Numbered from the stretch's first letter, positions 16,667 to 25,391 are shown. The stretch: 64,000 nt of DNA from UBA9611 sp965237595 (GCA_965237595.1 CBDEFY010000007.1:558001-622000); one strand, 5' to 3'. Notes: generated by a model not told the origin, from the letters alone. Numbers and translations: made by a program.

Positions 16667-17480
16667 GACTTAACTCCTGTTGTTGATTTTGGTCCAGGCG
16701 TATCAAACTTGTCATTGATGACCATGGTCCGTTTCAGTTCCCACCACATGGAAAGGGCGTTCGGCCGGCGTTAGCCTGGATCGCCCAGATCAAGCTGATT
16801 TCCTTGAACTTGGGACCTTCTAGGATGCAGTGGACTATAAACCGGCATCCTGAGCGCGTCAACGGCCCTCCGATTCGCTCAAACGCCCTACCCGCATAGA
16901 GCGACCACCATCCCAACAAGCGTAAAAGCCAAGAATCACACCTGCCCGAGCGTCTCCCTTGGGGGAGACCCATTTGCCCTGGACGACCCCATAACTGTCA
17001 CCAATCCCGACACTTCCAGGGCGTATTTACCGTCTATTATCCATCACTCCGCGGTAGCTCTACCGTTGTAGAAGCGGACTATCCCGATGGTTGGATAGCT
17101 GAGGTTGGTGACGAGGTTGGTGACAATGAAACCGGCTCAGGGAAACAGTTCCTCCTGATGCCACTCTACCTTTGCCACTATTCTTCGGGAAACATTCCAA
17201 CTCTTGGCCTGAAAAGCGAAGTAGTAATACGAGACGAGGGTTGGAATCTTGGCAGAGATGCTCAGGTCTGCCCTCGAATGGGAGGCGGATTCTCCAGCAG
17301 AATCCGAACCCGAGTCTAGTTTGAATCAGGACGCCACCGGTGTAGACTGTCCTCCACCCGTTCCCCGACTCGTTTTCAGTCTTTGGCAAGAAGACCATAA
17401 TGTCGGTAACGAGCGCTCATCCTGAGCCTGTCGAAGGACCTGCGCACAGCCAAGCCGTCAGCCAAACAAAAGGATAAAAA
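16667..17480. other. 0.8-kb stretch without a recognisable gene
   Basis: Several open frames of 70-110 codons exist on the minus strand, but none has family motifs or a good ribosome-binding site. It may be decayed sequence. The only known-type signal is the dispersed repeat at 17418-17438. Confidence 0.45.
17418..17438. repeat. dispersed intergenic repeat (TCCTTCGACAGGCTCAGGA type)
   Basis: The plus strand carries CATCCTGAGCCTGTCGAAGG. This short sequence is a well-known dispersed repeat found between genes in many bacterial genomes. It stands about 40 nt before the CoA-transferase gene. Confidence 0.5.
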
Positions 17481-18836
17481 ATGGCCCGGTTACCCCTGGA
17501 AGGCATCCGAATAATAGACTCCACCTACGTGTTCGCCCTGCCCTACGCCGGCGGCCTGCTGGCCGATATGGGCGCTGAGGTAATCAAGGTGGAAGGGCCG
17601 GGCCGTCCCGACGTCACCCGCACCGGCGGCTTCGCCGGAGTCTTCCCCGAGAACGACCGGGGCGACGACTGGTGGAACCGCCCTTCCACCTATAACCTGA
17701 TTCACCGGGGCAAAAGGTCCATAACCCTGGACATGACCGACGAGCGGGGACGGGACCTGTTCCGGGAGCTAATCAAGGTCAGCGACGTGGTGATGGAGAA
17801 TTTCACCCCCAGGGTGATGCGCGGTTGGGACCTGGACTATCCCAACATGAAGAAGCTGAAGCCCGATATCATCATGGTGTCCAACACCGGTTACGGCCAC
17901 GGCGACGGCCCATATTCGAGCTATCCCGCCCAGGCCACCACCCAGGAAGCCACCCACGGGCACTGCTGGATTACGGGCTACAAAGACCAGGGACCGGCCA
18001 AGGCGGGGGCGTCCTTCGTGGACTTTCTCTCCACTTGGACGGCGCTCTTCGCCATCGGCGCTGCGCTGCGCTACCGCAACAAGACGGGCCAGGGGCAGTG
18101 GGCCGACATCGGCATGTATCAAGCCGGTGTGATGTTCATGTCGGAGTACATCATGGACGCCCAGGTAAACGGCCGGGAGGGAGGCCGCATCGGCAACCGC
18201 CATCCGTACCGCGCGCCCCAGGGCTGCTATCGGGCCTTGGGCGACGATCAGTGGATCACTCTCTCCGTGGGAGATGACGCGGAGTGGGCCGCCCTGTGCG
18301 GGCTGATGGGCCAGCCGGAACTGGCCACGGACCCGGATCACGCCGACCTGCTTTCCAGGCAACGCAACCACGATCAGATAGATGAGACAATCCGGGCTTG
18401 GACCTCGGGCGTCGACAAGTATGAACTCATGCACGCTCTCCAGAGTGCTGGCATCCCGGCGGGCCCGGTGCTGAACAGTAAGGACATCCACTTCGACCCC
18501 CAGTACAAGAGCCGCGGGTTCCTGGAGCGGGTGGACTACCCCAAGGAACGGAACATGGGCTCCAGGCTGTTCATGGGCCGTCCCTACAAGTTTTCCAACA
18601 GCCCCTTGGCCATCCAGGGGCCTACGCCCACCTTCGGCCAGCACAACGAGGACGTGATCCGGGGTCTACTGGGTGTGGACGGCGAGACCTACCAAAGCCT
18701 GGTCAATGACACGGTGGTGGCCACTGTGCCGCTTACGGGCGAGGCGTCGCCCAGAGTGCCAGAAACCGAGGCCCTGGAGCGGGGGCTATTGGCCGATTGG
18801 GACCCGGATTACCTGAAGAATCTGGGCCTCGCCTAG
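17481..18836 (+). CDS. family III CoA-transferase (CaiB/BaiF-like)
   Basis: This 451-residue enzyme transfers CoA between acyl-CoA and a free acid. The N-terminus LPLEGIRIIDSTYVFALPYA, then GGLLADMGAEVIKVEGPGRP, and NLIHRGKRSITLDMTDERGR are family hallmarks. The catalytic aspartate is most likely the Asp in KAGASFVDFLSTW. YRNKTGQGQWADIGMYQAG and GIPAGPVLNSKDIHFDPQY complete the family pattern. The start ATG has AAAAGGA upstream. The acyl substrate is unknown. It stands alone, with a tRNA downstream. Confidence 0.9.
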   Translation: MARLPLEGIRIIDSTYVFALPYAGGLLADMGAEVIKVEGPGRPDVTRTGGFAGVFPENDRGDDWWNRPSTYNLIHRGKRSITLDMTDERGRDLFRELIKVSDVVMENFTPRVMRGWDLDYPNMKKLKPDIIMVSNTGYGHGDGPYSSYPAQATTQEATHGHCWITGYKDQGPAKAGASFVDFLSTWTALFAIGAALRYRNKTGQGQWADIGMYQAGVMFMSEYIMDAQVNGREGGRIGNRHPYRAPQGCYRALGDDQWITLSVGDDAEWAALCGLMGQPELATDPDHADLLSRQRNHDQIDETIRAWTSGVDKYELMHALQSAGIPAGPVLNSKDIHFDPQYKSRGFLERVDYPKERNMGSRLFMGRPYKFSNSPLAIQGPTPTFGQHNEDVIRGLLGVDGETYQSLVNDTVVATVPLTGEASPRVPETEALERGLLADWDPDYLKNLGLA

Positions 18837-18915
18837 GCTCGGCCAGCCCCGTCTAAGACTTCTTGACACCCTCAAAAGCCCAGAGCTAAGCTACTCAAGA
18901 CTATACATATGTCGA

Positions 18916-18990
18916 GGGCCCGTAGCTCATTGGTAGAGCAGTCGGCTCATAACCGACTGGTAGTTGGTTCGATACCAACCGGGCCCACCA
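18916..18990 (+). tRNA. tRNA-Met (CAT anticodon; elongator Met or Ile2)
   Basis: A complete cloverleaf is visible: acceptor GGGCCCG/CGGGCCC, D-arm GCTC...GAGC, anticodon arm GTCGG-CTCATAA-CCGAC, T-arm GTTGG-TTCGATA-CCAAC, discriminator A and encoded CCA. The G1-C72 pair argues against initiator tRNA. A CAT anticodon may also be a lysidine-modified tRNA-Ile. Confidence 0.93.
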
Positions 18991-19017
18991 CTTAATCCGT
19001 GCTCTTCCAGAGGGAAA

Positions 19018-19407
19018 ATGGGTACATTCAAAGTGCCGATCCAGGTCGGCGGGCCTTCTGGCGGCGAATTTCGACCGGTTGACGCGCTCGTCCATACGGG
19101 GGCTTCCCACACGATGCTTCCTAGGAACTTGTTGACCACTTTAGGAGTCGGTGTCATAGAGCAGACCGCCTTCGAATTGGCTGACGAGCGTACGGGCGAG
19201 TACGATGTGGGAGAGGCTCGGATAAGGCTGGATGGCCGTGAGCGGACCACATTTGTTATCTTCGGCCCGGACAGTGCTGAACCTCTCTTGGGAGCGACCA
19301 CTCTCCAGCTATTTAACATAGCGGTCGACCCACCGAGTGCGCGGTTGTTCTCGGTGCCGGGACTGCTGAAGTACTTCGCTTTACCGGGCCTGAACCGAAA
19401 TCACTAG
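19018..19407 (+). CDS. retropepsin-like (clan AA) aspartyl protease-family protein with D-to-H in the active-site motif
   Basis: The 129-residue frame starts at an ATG preceded by GAGGG. It has the single-lobe aspartyl-protease-like pattern: PVDALVHTGASHTMLPRNLL followed by the second-strand hydrophobic region FVIFGPDSAEPLLGATTLQL. In this family the first motif is VDTGAS-(H/F)-T-(M/V)-LP, and the Asp is catalytic. Here the codon is CAT (His) rather than GAT (Asp), a single-base change. The fold appears intact but catalysis as a protease would be lost. It starts 28 nt after the tRNA. Confidence 0.65.
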   Translation: MGTFKVPIQVGGPSGGEFRPVDALVHTGASHTMLPRNLLTTLGVGVIEQTAFELADERTGEYDVGEARIRLDGRERTTFVIFGPDSAEPLLGATTLQLFNIAVDPPSARLFSVPGLLKYFALPGLNRNH

Positions 19408-19492
19408 TCTTCGGGAAAACGGGAATTCCACGAAATAGAAAAACCCCGGCGCAATACGCCAGAGTGTTTTGAATCTCAGGGAGCAGGTTAAC

Positions 19493-19642
19493 CCCTACCG
19501 CCCTCCGTACATGGGCTTGAAGAAGCTGTGGAGGAAGTTGCGGCCGTGGGCCCAGGCGTGGCAGCGGCGCAGCACCGGGTCGGGGATGGGCTCTCCACAT
19601 CTGTGAGTGATGCGAAGGGCTTCGTAGCTCCGCAGTTCCGGG
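19493..19642 (-). repeat. truncated duplicate of the 3' end of the gene at 19983-20354
   Basis: These 150 bp repeat 19981-20130 at a constant offset of 488 bp, with only a few differences (for example CACAT against CAGAT and GATGCG against GATACG). The copy encodes the C-terminal 45 or so residues (SYEALRITHRCGEPIPDPVL-like). It is cut at an abrupt junction after TTCCGG. Confidence 0.85.
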
Positions 19643-19920
19643 CGTCTGTGTGTATGTGTTAGCAACCAACGGAAATTATGAATGAGGCGAGATTAGACGG
19701 CCCTTGCCATTGCGGCCGCGGCAAAGGCTATAGGAATTGTCATCACGCAGCAGACGTGAACTCTGCATTCGTCCGGCATCTGGAGATGCTAGGCAGCCGA
19801 TAATGATGTAGAACAACCGGAGGCGGTGGAACGCTCGTAGGTGAGAATCACTGGGGTGTCATCGCAGGCAGCCCCGGTGCCGTAATGATATTTCTCTGGG
19901 CGATTCCGCTATCGTACCCA

Positions 19921-19956
19921 TAGAAGAGGCCCCGGTTAAAGTCGGGGCCTCTTCTA
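19921..19956 (-). terminator. strong hairpin terminator
   Basis: TAGAAGAGGCCCCG and CGGGGCCTCTTCTA form a perfect 14-bp stem with an 8-nt loop, 27 nt after the stop of the minus-strand 123-residue gene. The stem begins and ends with A/T-rich bases but lacks a long U-run. Confidence 0.7.
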
Positions 19957-19982
19957 TTCGTTCGTCCGGGTGAAGGTCCTCC

Positions 19983-20354
19983 CTACCGCCCTCCGTACAT
20001 GGGCTTGAAGAAGCTGTGGAGGAAGTTGCGGCCGTGGGCCCAGGCGTGGCAGCGGCGCAGCACCGGGTCGGGGATGGGCTCTCCAGATCTGTGAGTGATA
20101 CGAAGGGCTTCGTAGCTCCGCAGTTCCGGCGGGACATCCACGGTGAAGATCAACTCGCACTCGGATGCTTCCAGGAACAGCTTCAGCGATTCGAAGCCCT
20201 TGGGTTTTTTGTTGGGCGTCTGGTAGACGAAAAGCTCGGTGGCGCCGATCAACTCGTCGAAGTGGTCGTTGCCATTGCCGCGGCCTCCGCCTTGGCGCAA
20301 TTGCCGCCGGTTGAAACCGTGGTCACCCAGACTGCCTCGTCCGCTCAAAGTCAT
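19983..20354 (-). CDS. hypothetical protein, 123 residues
   Basis: I do not recognise the family. The N-terminus is Gly/Arg-rich (LSGRGSLGDHGFNRRQLRQG), then comes a globular part: HFDELIGATELFVYQTPNKK, KLFLEASECELIFTVDVPPE and LRSYEALRITHRSGEPIPDP, ending CHAWAHGRNFLHSFFKPMYG. The last 50 residues exist as a second, truncated copy 488 bp away, which shows recent local duplication. A perfect hairpin terminator follows the stop. Confidence 0.6.
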   Translation of the reverse strand: MTLSGRGSLGDHGFNRRQLRQGGGRGNGNDHFDELIGATELFVYQTPNKKPKGFESLKLFLEASECELIFTVDVPPELRSYEALRITHRSGEPIPDPVLRRCHAWAHGRNFLHSFFKPMYGGR

Positions 20355-20462
20355 TTTCGTAACTCTCTAGTGTATGAAAACCCGGCTGCTGTCGTTAAAA
20401 CTTCTCCGCCGACTGAAAGTAATGTTTATCGCTGTAACTGTCGCATGGAAACCCGGCTGCGG

Positions 20463-21365
20463 TTAGGGGAAGAGGGCCCAGCCTTCCATGTCGGTCTCGG
20501 CTTTGAAGAAGTGCCCCTCGGCACTGGTTACGAACAAGGTGGAGCGGTCCGGACCGCCGAAGCAGCAGTTGGTGGGCCGGATGCAGGGCACCGGGTGGGT
20601 CTCGATGACCCGGCCCTTGGGGTCGAAGACGTAAATCAGCGGGCCGGGGCCGGACTGGGGCCAACCGGCGGTGGCCACGATGTTGCCCTCCCGGTCCAGG
20701 CACATGCCGTCGATGCCCCGCTGGGCCTGCCTTTTGTTGGTGCCAAAGGCATGGAGGGTGTCGTAGGGGCCCAGGGAGCCGTCGTCCCGGATGGGATAGG
20801 CCCGCAGTTCCCGGTAGATACTGGCGTCTTCGCTATTGCTTTCGGCCACATAGAGGGTCTTGCCGTCGATGGACACCAGGATGCCGTTGGGCATGGTGCT
20901 GTCGGTCTCCACCCTGGCCACCGAGTAACTTCCGCCGGCCTGGGGAGTGGCGCAGAGTACGGCGCGGTGGTCCAGTTCCTGGACCTCGGTGGCGTCGATG
21001 TTGGTGGCGTTCCACGGGTTGGTGAACCAGATGCGGCCCTGGCCGTCGACGGCCAGGTCGTTGGGGGTGTTCAGTTTCTTCCCTTCGACTTGGTCGGCGA
21101 CGACTACGTTTTTTCCGTCGGGGTCGAAGCGCAGGATAGCGCGGCCTCCGGAGCAGCAACCGAAGAGCTGCCCCTCTGTATCGTGGGCCAGGCCGTTGGT
21201 GCGGTTGGTGCCCTCACGCCAAACGGTTATCTCGTCGGACTTGACGTCGTAGCGCATGATGCGGCTGGCGGCGATGTGGGTGAAGAGCAGGTTCTCTCCG
21301 TCCCAGATGGGACCTTCGGTAACGCTGCCGTAGGGCTTATTTAGCAGTTGGAAACGCCAACTCAT
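20463..21365 (-). CDS. SMP-30/gluconolactonase-family protein
   Basis: This 300-residue six-bladed propeller carries SMP-30 signatures: EGPIWDGENLLFTHIAASRI, RTNGLAHDTEGQLFGCCSGG, NTPNDLAVDGQGRIWFTNPW, and MPNGILVSIDGKTLYVAESN. Glu in EGPIW, Asn in TPNDLAV and Asp in GIDGMCLDREGNI are the usual metal ligands and are present. Members hydrolyse sugar lactones; the exact substrate is unknown. The ATG is preceded by GAGGGA. Confidence 0.88.
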   Translation of the reverse strand: MSWRFQLLNKPYGSVTEGPIWDGENLLFTHIAASRIMRYDVKSDEITVWREGTNRTNGLAHDTEGQLFGCCSGGRAILRFDPDGKNVVVADQVEGKKLNTPNDLAVDGQGRIWFTNPWNATNIDATEVQELDHRAVLCATPQAGGSYSVARVETDSTMPNGILVSIDGKTLYVAESNSEDASIYRELRAYPIRDDGSLGPYDTLHAFGTNKRQAQRGIDGMCLDREGNIVATAGWPQSGPGPLIYVFDPKGRVIETHPVPCIRPTNCCFGGPDRSTLFVTSAEGHFFKAETDMEGWALFP

Positions 21366-21475
21366 GGGCGGGTCCCTCCGTAATTCGTGCGTAATGCAGG
21401 AGCTGTCAATCTAGGCGCAGATTGTAGCAGACGGCAGTGTTAGGCACAAACGCCGTAATCTTAGCCCGGTGCCGG

Positions 21476-21484
21476 TGCTATACT
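21476..21484 (+). promoter_or_regulatory. extended -10 promoter of lepB
   Basis: TGCTATACT stands 54 nt before the lepB start. The same TGC-TATA(C/G)T pattern precedes two other plus-strand genes in the window (24084-24092 and 36538-36546). No good -35 box is present, as expected for an extended -10 promoter. Confidence 0.5.
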
Positions 21485-21537
21485 TTTTAAGGCGTTCACT
21501 CGTAAATCCCACATATATCTAAAGGAACCAGGAGCCT

Positions 21538-22140
21538 TTGCCACGCGTCTTTAGAGAAATAATCGAGGCTGTGGTCTTGGCGGTGGTGGTGTTCATGCTG
21601 CTGCAGACCACCGTCCGGAACTTCAAGGTTGAAGGATCCAGCATGGACCCCACCTTGGAGGGCGGCCAGTACCTGTTGGTCAACCGCCTGGTCTACTTGC
21701 GGGTTGATCTCCAGCGGCTCTCCAAGATTGTCCCCTTCTGGCAGGATGAGGAGGACTCCCTCCGGTACGCGATCCACGCCCCAAAACGGGGTGAAATTAT
21801 CGTGTTTCAGTTTCCCCGGGACCCTAGTAAGGACTTTGTTAAAAGGGTTGTGGGGTTGCCCGAGGAATTGATTGAAATAAAAGACGGCAGGGTGATTGTG
21901 GACGGCATTGTTTTAGAAGAACCGTACCTGACCGCCAAAGACAATTCCAATCAAAGCCCGGTGCAATTGGAAGAGGGCGAGTATTACGTTCTAGGGGACA
22001 ACCGCAGCCACAGCAACGATTCACGTAACTGGGGACCGGTCCCAGAGGCCAATCTGCGGGGCAAGGTGTGGATGGTGTACTGGCCGGTGCCGGGGATCCA
22101 TTTCCTGAACGTACTGGACCGGATACCCGGCTTCGGCTAG
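21538..22140 (+). CDS. lepB: signal peptidase I
   Basis: This 200-residue membrane protease cleaves signal peptides of exported proteins. One N-terminal membrane helix (residues about 9-23) is followed by box B VEGSSMDPTL with catalytic Ser35. Box D holds the catalytic Lys in KDFVKRVVGLPEE, and box E is GEYYVLGDNRSHSNDSRNWG. The length is typical of Gram-positive-style enzymes. The TTG start at 21538 follows AGGAG; the family N-terminus supports it. Confidence 0.92.
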   Translation: MPRVFREIIEAVVLAVVVFMLLQTTVRNFKVEGSSMDPTLEGGQYLLVNRLVYLRVDLQRLSKIVPFWQDEEDSLRYAIHAPKRGEIIVFQFPRDPSKDFVKRVVGLPEELIEIKDGRVIVDGIVLEEPYLTAKDNSNQSPVQLEEGEYYVLGDNRSHSNDSRNWGPVPEANLRGKVWMVYWPVPGIHFLNVLDRIPGFG

Positions 22141-22200
22141 TTGTCCGGGGCGTTCGAAGAGCCCTTCATCAGGTAGATAGCGGGCAGATAGATGACCGGC

Positions 22201-22524
22201 CTAATCGTTGGCCGGCCCGACCAGGATGTCGTTACCCTCGATCTGAATCTTGTAAACGCGGACCGGTTCGTCGGCCGGCGGACCCAGCACCTGTCCGGTG
22301 GTTACGTTGAAGGTTCCGCCATGGAGAGGGCACTCTACCTCTTCCCCGTTCAGATCACCCTCGGACAATGACGCATAGGCGTGGGAGCAGACGTCATCCA
22401 CGGCGTGGATGCTGCCATTGACGTTGGCCAAGAGCACCTGTTCGTTGTCCACTTCCACTGCGATCATCTCGCCGGGTTTAATCTCACTTACCTGCGCAAC
22501 TTTTACGAAGCCTGGATCGGCCAT
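22201..22524 (-). CDS. Rieske [2Fe-2S] ferredoxin-like protein
   Basis: This 107-residue soluble Rieske protein has cluster motif 1 CSHAYASLSEGDLNGEEVEC with Cys-x-His, and motif 2 CPLHGGTFNVTTGQVLGPPA with Cys-x2-His. Such small proteins serve as electron carriers to non-heme oxygenases or nitrite reductases (NirD-like). I choose the ATG at 22524 (MADPGFVKVAQVSEIKPGEM) because it matches family length and follows AGGAG. It is convergent with lepB and ends 60 nt from it. Confidence 0.9.
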   Translation of the reverse strand: MADPGFVKVAQVSEIKPGEMIAVEVDNEQVLLANVNGSIHAVDDVCSHAYASLSEGDLNGEEVECPLHGGTFNVTTGQVLGPPADEPVRVYKIQIEGNDILVGPAND

Positions 22525-22743
22525 GATTCTCTTTACTCCTGTGCTGTATGGGGCTGGGAATATTATAGTGGAGAAACCGGGCCAATTTGAAGGGCACCAA
22601 GGGGCAAACGGCTGGTGCGTCTGTGGACAGCCGAGCGGGCCGTTAACTATAATGGCTGATGTCTCAGGGTGCCCGGCCGTGGGTCTAAATGACCGTAACC
22701 GCGGCGTAACCGGGTCCTCTGGGCGGGACTTTCCCGCCAAGCT

Positions 22744-22830
22744 GGAGAGGTGCCGGAGTGGACGAACGGGCGCGACTGGAAATCGCGTAGGGGCGCAAGC
22801 TTCTCGCGGGTTCGAATCCCGCCCTCTCCG
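22744..22830 (+). tRNA. tRNA-Ser (GGA anticodon)
   Basis: The acceptor GGAGAGG pairs with CCTCTCC, the anticodon arm is CGCGA-CTGGAAA-TCGCG, and there is a long class II variable arm, a T-arm GCGGG-TTCGAAT-CCCGC and discriminator G. CCA is not encoded. The anticodon is GGA, so this is tRNA-Ser and not tRNA-Sec. Confidence 0.93.
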
Positions 22831-22993
22831 CCGTCGCCCTCTGTAGCCCATTCCCTCCGTATCCCCTCAGCCCACCTTGTTCTGATGCGCCGCAATATCC
22901 AATCATCCAAGACGCCTCAGGCACGTTCCTACATTGAGATAGATATTTGACTGGGACGCACGGTGCGCCCGGACCAAAGGGTTAGGCCGTGGG

Positions 22994-23986
22994 TCAAATG
23001 CCCAAGGACTCATACAACTCCGGGTTAACGCATTGTTCCAACCGCTCGCCCTTGAGCCCGGCCACCAGGTTCCTGGCCGCCACGAGACACATCTCCCGCC
23101 GGGACCGGTTGGATGCGCTGCCGATGTGGGGCAGTACCACCACGTTGTCGAGGCCCAACATCGGGTGGTCTGCCGGGATCGGCTCCGGGTCGAAAACGTC
23201 CAATCCCGCCCCGGCGATCCAGCCCTTGGTAAGGGCTCTGTATAGAGCGTCGGTGTCCACCACCGGGCCGCGGGACAGGTTCACCAAGATGGCCGTGGGC
23301 TTCATCATCTTGAACTGTTTCTCGCCCATGAAATGGTGGGTCTCCGGCGTCAACGGCACGTGTAGAGAAAGGAAGTCGGAGTCGGCCAGCACTTGGTCCG
23401 GCTCGGCGTACTCAAAGCCGTACTCTGCTTCCAGGTCGGGCTTTCTGGTGCGGGAATAGTAGATAACCTTCATGTCGAAGCCCAGGCCCCGTTTGGCCGT
23501 TTCCGTCCCTATTCCCCCCAGGCCCATGATGCCCAGAGTGCTGCCGTTGACTTCCGAGCCCAGCCAGAACATGGGGTGATGGGCAATCTTCCAGTTTCCG
23601 CCGCGGACCCACTTATCGCTTTCCACCACGCGCCGGGCGGTGGCCAATAACAGGGCAAAGGCCAGGTCGGCGGTCGCCTTGGCCAAAACACCGGGGGTAT
23701 AGCCCAGTAGTATCCCGCGCCTGGTAGCCTCGGGAATGTCGATGTTGTCCAGTCCAACCGCCACCTGACTCAGCACTTTCAGGTTGGGGGCGGCGTTTAG
23801 CAGGGCGACATCGATCCGGTCCATGACGTTAATCAGCACCCCGTCGACGTCCGCCAGAACCTCCCTAAGTTGTTCCGGCGTGGGCGGTTCGTCGTCGGGC
23901 CACACCTCCAACGCGGCGGCCTTTTCGATGATGTCCAGGGCGTCGGGAAAAATCTGCCGGGTGACGTAAGCCCGAGGTTTGTACAT
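22994..23986 (-). CDS. D-2-hydroxyacid dehydrogenase (glyoxylate/hydroxypyruvate reductase type)
   Basis: This 330-residue NAD(P)-dependent enzyme reduces 2-oxo acids. The NAD-binding motif is LGIMGLGGIGTETAKRG. Catalytic Arg is in LVNLSRGPVVDTDALY, Glu in GLDVFDPEPIPADHPML and His in VVLPHIGSASNRSR. The N-terminal substrate domain includes LKVLSQVAVGLDNIDIPEAT. The length fits glyoxylate reductase/D-glycerate dehydrogenase. The gene diverges from the ornithine-cyclodeaminase-like gene. Confidence 0.9.
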   Translation of the reverse strand: MYKPRAYVTRQIFPDALDIIEKAAALEVWPDDEPPTPEQLREVLADVDGVLINVMDRIDVALLNAAPNLKVLSQVAVGLDNIDIPEATRRGILLGYTPGVLAKATADLAFALLLATARRVVESDKWVRGGNWKIAHHPMFWLGSEVNGSTLGIMGLGGIGTETAKRGLGFDMKVIYYSRTRKPDLEAEYGFEYAEPDQVLADSDFLSLHVPLTPETHHFMGEKQFKMMKPTAILVNLSRGPVVDTDALYRALTKGWIAGAGLDVFDPEPIPADHPMLGLDNVVVLPHIGSASNRSRREMCLVAARNLVAGLKGERLEQCVNPELYESLGI

Positions 23987-24083
23987 CGGTGAATTTCTGC
24001 CCCCAAAAAAAGCTTCCGCAGTTGCCCCGTAATTGTAGCAAAGAGACCAGTGATTTTGACGCCTATTCCCAGTAAATCCCCGG

Positions 24084-24092
24084 TGCTATACT
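24084..24092 (+). promoter_or_regulatory. extended -10 promoter
   Basis: TGCTATACT stands 48 nt before the start of the cyclodeaminase-family gene, identical to the lepB motif. TTGACG at 24056 is too far upstream (25-nt spacer) to be its -35 box. Confidence 0.45.
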
Positions 24093-24139
24093 GGGCTCTC
24101 GTCCGTGCCTGGGCACGGGCACCAAGCCAGGAGGAGATG

Positions 24140-25099
24140 ATGGCCCTGTTTTTGAACGACCAAGAAGTGGCCCAACTGTTGCCCATGAACGAGTGCATCG
24201 AAGTGCTCGAACAGGCCTTCGTCCACGCCGGAGAAGGCAAGGTGGACAACCGTCCCCGGGACCGGATCCGCATGCCGGGCGGGTTCTTCCACTTCATGGC
24301 GGCGGCCGACGGAGGTCACGGGGTCTTCGGTTACAAGGCCTACCCCACTTTCGGCGGGCAAGGTTCGGCCAAGATGATAGTCATGCTCTACGACTATGAG
24401 ACCGGCGGGCTGCTGTCCTGTATGGAGGCGGGCCGTTTGGGGCAGATCCGCACCGGGGCCGCCAGCGGAGTGGCCACCAAGTACATGGCCAAAGAAGACT
24501 CGGCTACCGTGGCGGTGATTGGGTCCGGTTTCCAGGCCCGCACCCAGTTGGAGGCGGTGTGCTCGGTGCGCGACGTCAAGGGGGTCCGGGTGTTCAGCCG
24601 CCGGGAAGAGCGCCGCGAGGAATTCGCCAGGGGGAGCAGCGAGAACCTAAAGGTGGAGGTGAAGGCGGTTGGAAGCGCCCAGGAATGCGTGGAAGGGGCC
24701 GACGTGGTCATCGTCATAACCTCGGCCCGGGAGCCGGTCTTGCTGGGCGAATGGCTGTCGCCCGGCACCCACATAAATGCCGCCGGCGGGAACCACTGGA
24801 TGCGGCGGGAGATTGACGAAGAGACGGTGCTGCGATCCGAGGTGATTGTGGTGGACGACCTAGACCAGGCCAAGATCGAGTGCGGCGACCTGCTGTGGTT
24901 GGAGCCTAGGGGTACGTTCCGCTGGGACATGGCCGAGGAACTTCAGGACGTGGTGGCCGGGCGGATCGAGGGCCGTCCCTCCGGCGCCTCAATTACGTTG
25001 TTTGAGTCCATGGGCCTGGCCCTTGAGGACATTGCAGCGGCCCAGTTGGTGTATAACAAGGCCAAAGAGCGGGGCATAGGACAGGAACTGCCCTTCTAG
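24140..25099 (+). CDS. ornithine cyclodeaminase / mu-crystallin family protein
   Basis: This 319-residue Rossmann enzyme uses NAD(P) to deaminate or reduce amino or imino acids. Family motifs are LFLNDQEVAQLLPMNECIEV, GQIRTGAASGVATKYMAKED, VAVIGSGFQARTQLEAVCSV (nucleotide binding), VFSRREERREEFA and GTHINAAGGNHWMRREIDEE. AGGAGG stands 5 nt before the second of two consecutive ATGs, so 24140 is preferred over 24137. Members include ornithine cyclodeaminase, alanine dehydrogenase and ketimine reductase; the substrate cannot be assigned. Confidence 0.88.
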   Translation: MALFLNDQEVAQLLPMNECIEVLEQAFVHAGEGKVDNRPRDRIRMPGGFFHFMAAADGGHGVFGYKAYPTFGGQGSAKMIVMLYDYETGGLLSCMEAGRLGQIRTGAASGVATKYMAKEDSATVAVIGSGFQARTQLEAVCSVRDVKGVRVFSRREERREEFARGSSENLKVEVKAVGSAQECVEGADVVIVITSAREPVLLGEWLSPGTHINAAGGNHWMRREIDEETVLRSEVIVVDDLDQAKIECGDLLWLEPRGTFRWDMAEELQDVVAGRIEGRPSGASITLFESMGLALEDIAAAQLVYNKAKERGIGQELPF

Positions 25100-25128
25100 C
25101 GGAAACCAAGTGGAAGTTGGACCAAAGA

Positions 25129-25159
25129 ATTGGCGGCAGTTTAATTCACTGCCGCCAAT
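25129..25159. terminator. bidirectional hairpin terminator
   Basis: ATTGGCGGCAG and CTGCCGCCAAT form a perfect 11-bp stem with a 9-nt A/T loop between the convergent cyclodeaminase gene and the 62-residue minus-strand gene. Confidence 0.7.
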
Positions 25160-25202
25160 GAGAGGTAGTAATCCCTCCACGATGAGAGGAAGGGAGACTC
25201 TG

Positions 25203-25391
25203 TTAGAAGCCGATGGTGTACCGCATGGCCACGTCCTCTTGCATCTTATGCTGGTTCCGCTCTTTCTCGCTCATGGCAGGGCCGCACAGCCAGTCGTAGG
25301 CAGCCACAATGCCGTGTTCCATGTGATGCAGCACTTCGCCCAGGTGCAAAAAGTTCGGGTGCTCATTCTTGTGCCTATTGATCTCCGCCAT
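25203..25391 (-). CDS. hypothetical His-rich 62-residue protein
   Basis: I do not recognise the family. The protein is rich in histidine and methionine (NRHKNEHPNFLHLGEVLHHM, then EHGIVAAYDWLCGPAMSEKE), suggesting helices with possible metal-binding residues. It has its own well-formed promoter (25475-25503) and a leader of about 80 nt with an inverted repeat (25443-25458), which supports it as a real gene despite its size. Confidence 0.55.
   Translation of the reverse strand: MAEINRHKNEHPNFLHLGEVLHHMEHGIVAAYDWLCGPAMSEKERNQHKMQEDVAMRYTIGF

Larger units (their letters stand above)
19408..19980. other. intergenic stretch with a partial gene duplication and a terminator
   Basis: No complete gene is seen. 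The stretch carries the truncated duplicate at 19493-19642, about 280 bp of unassigned sequence, and the hairpin at 19921-19956. Confidence 0.5.

Noticed and set aside
17769..18644. 291-codon minus-strand open frame
   Set aside because: It is antisense to the CoA-transferase gene and has no domain or ribosome-binding site.
20016..21344. 442-codon plus-strand open frame
   Set aside because: It lies antisense to the SMP-30 gene and the small hypothetical gene; its composition is a shadow of GC-rich codons and it has no family motif.
22744..22830. long-armed tRNA considered as tRNA-Sec
   Set aside because: The anticodon is GGA and the acceptor stem is 7 bp, so it is tRNA-Ser; no TCA-anticodon tRNA was found in the window.
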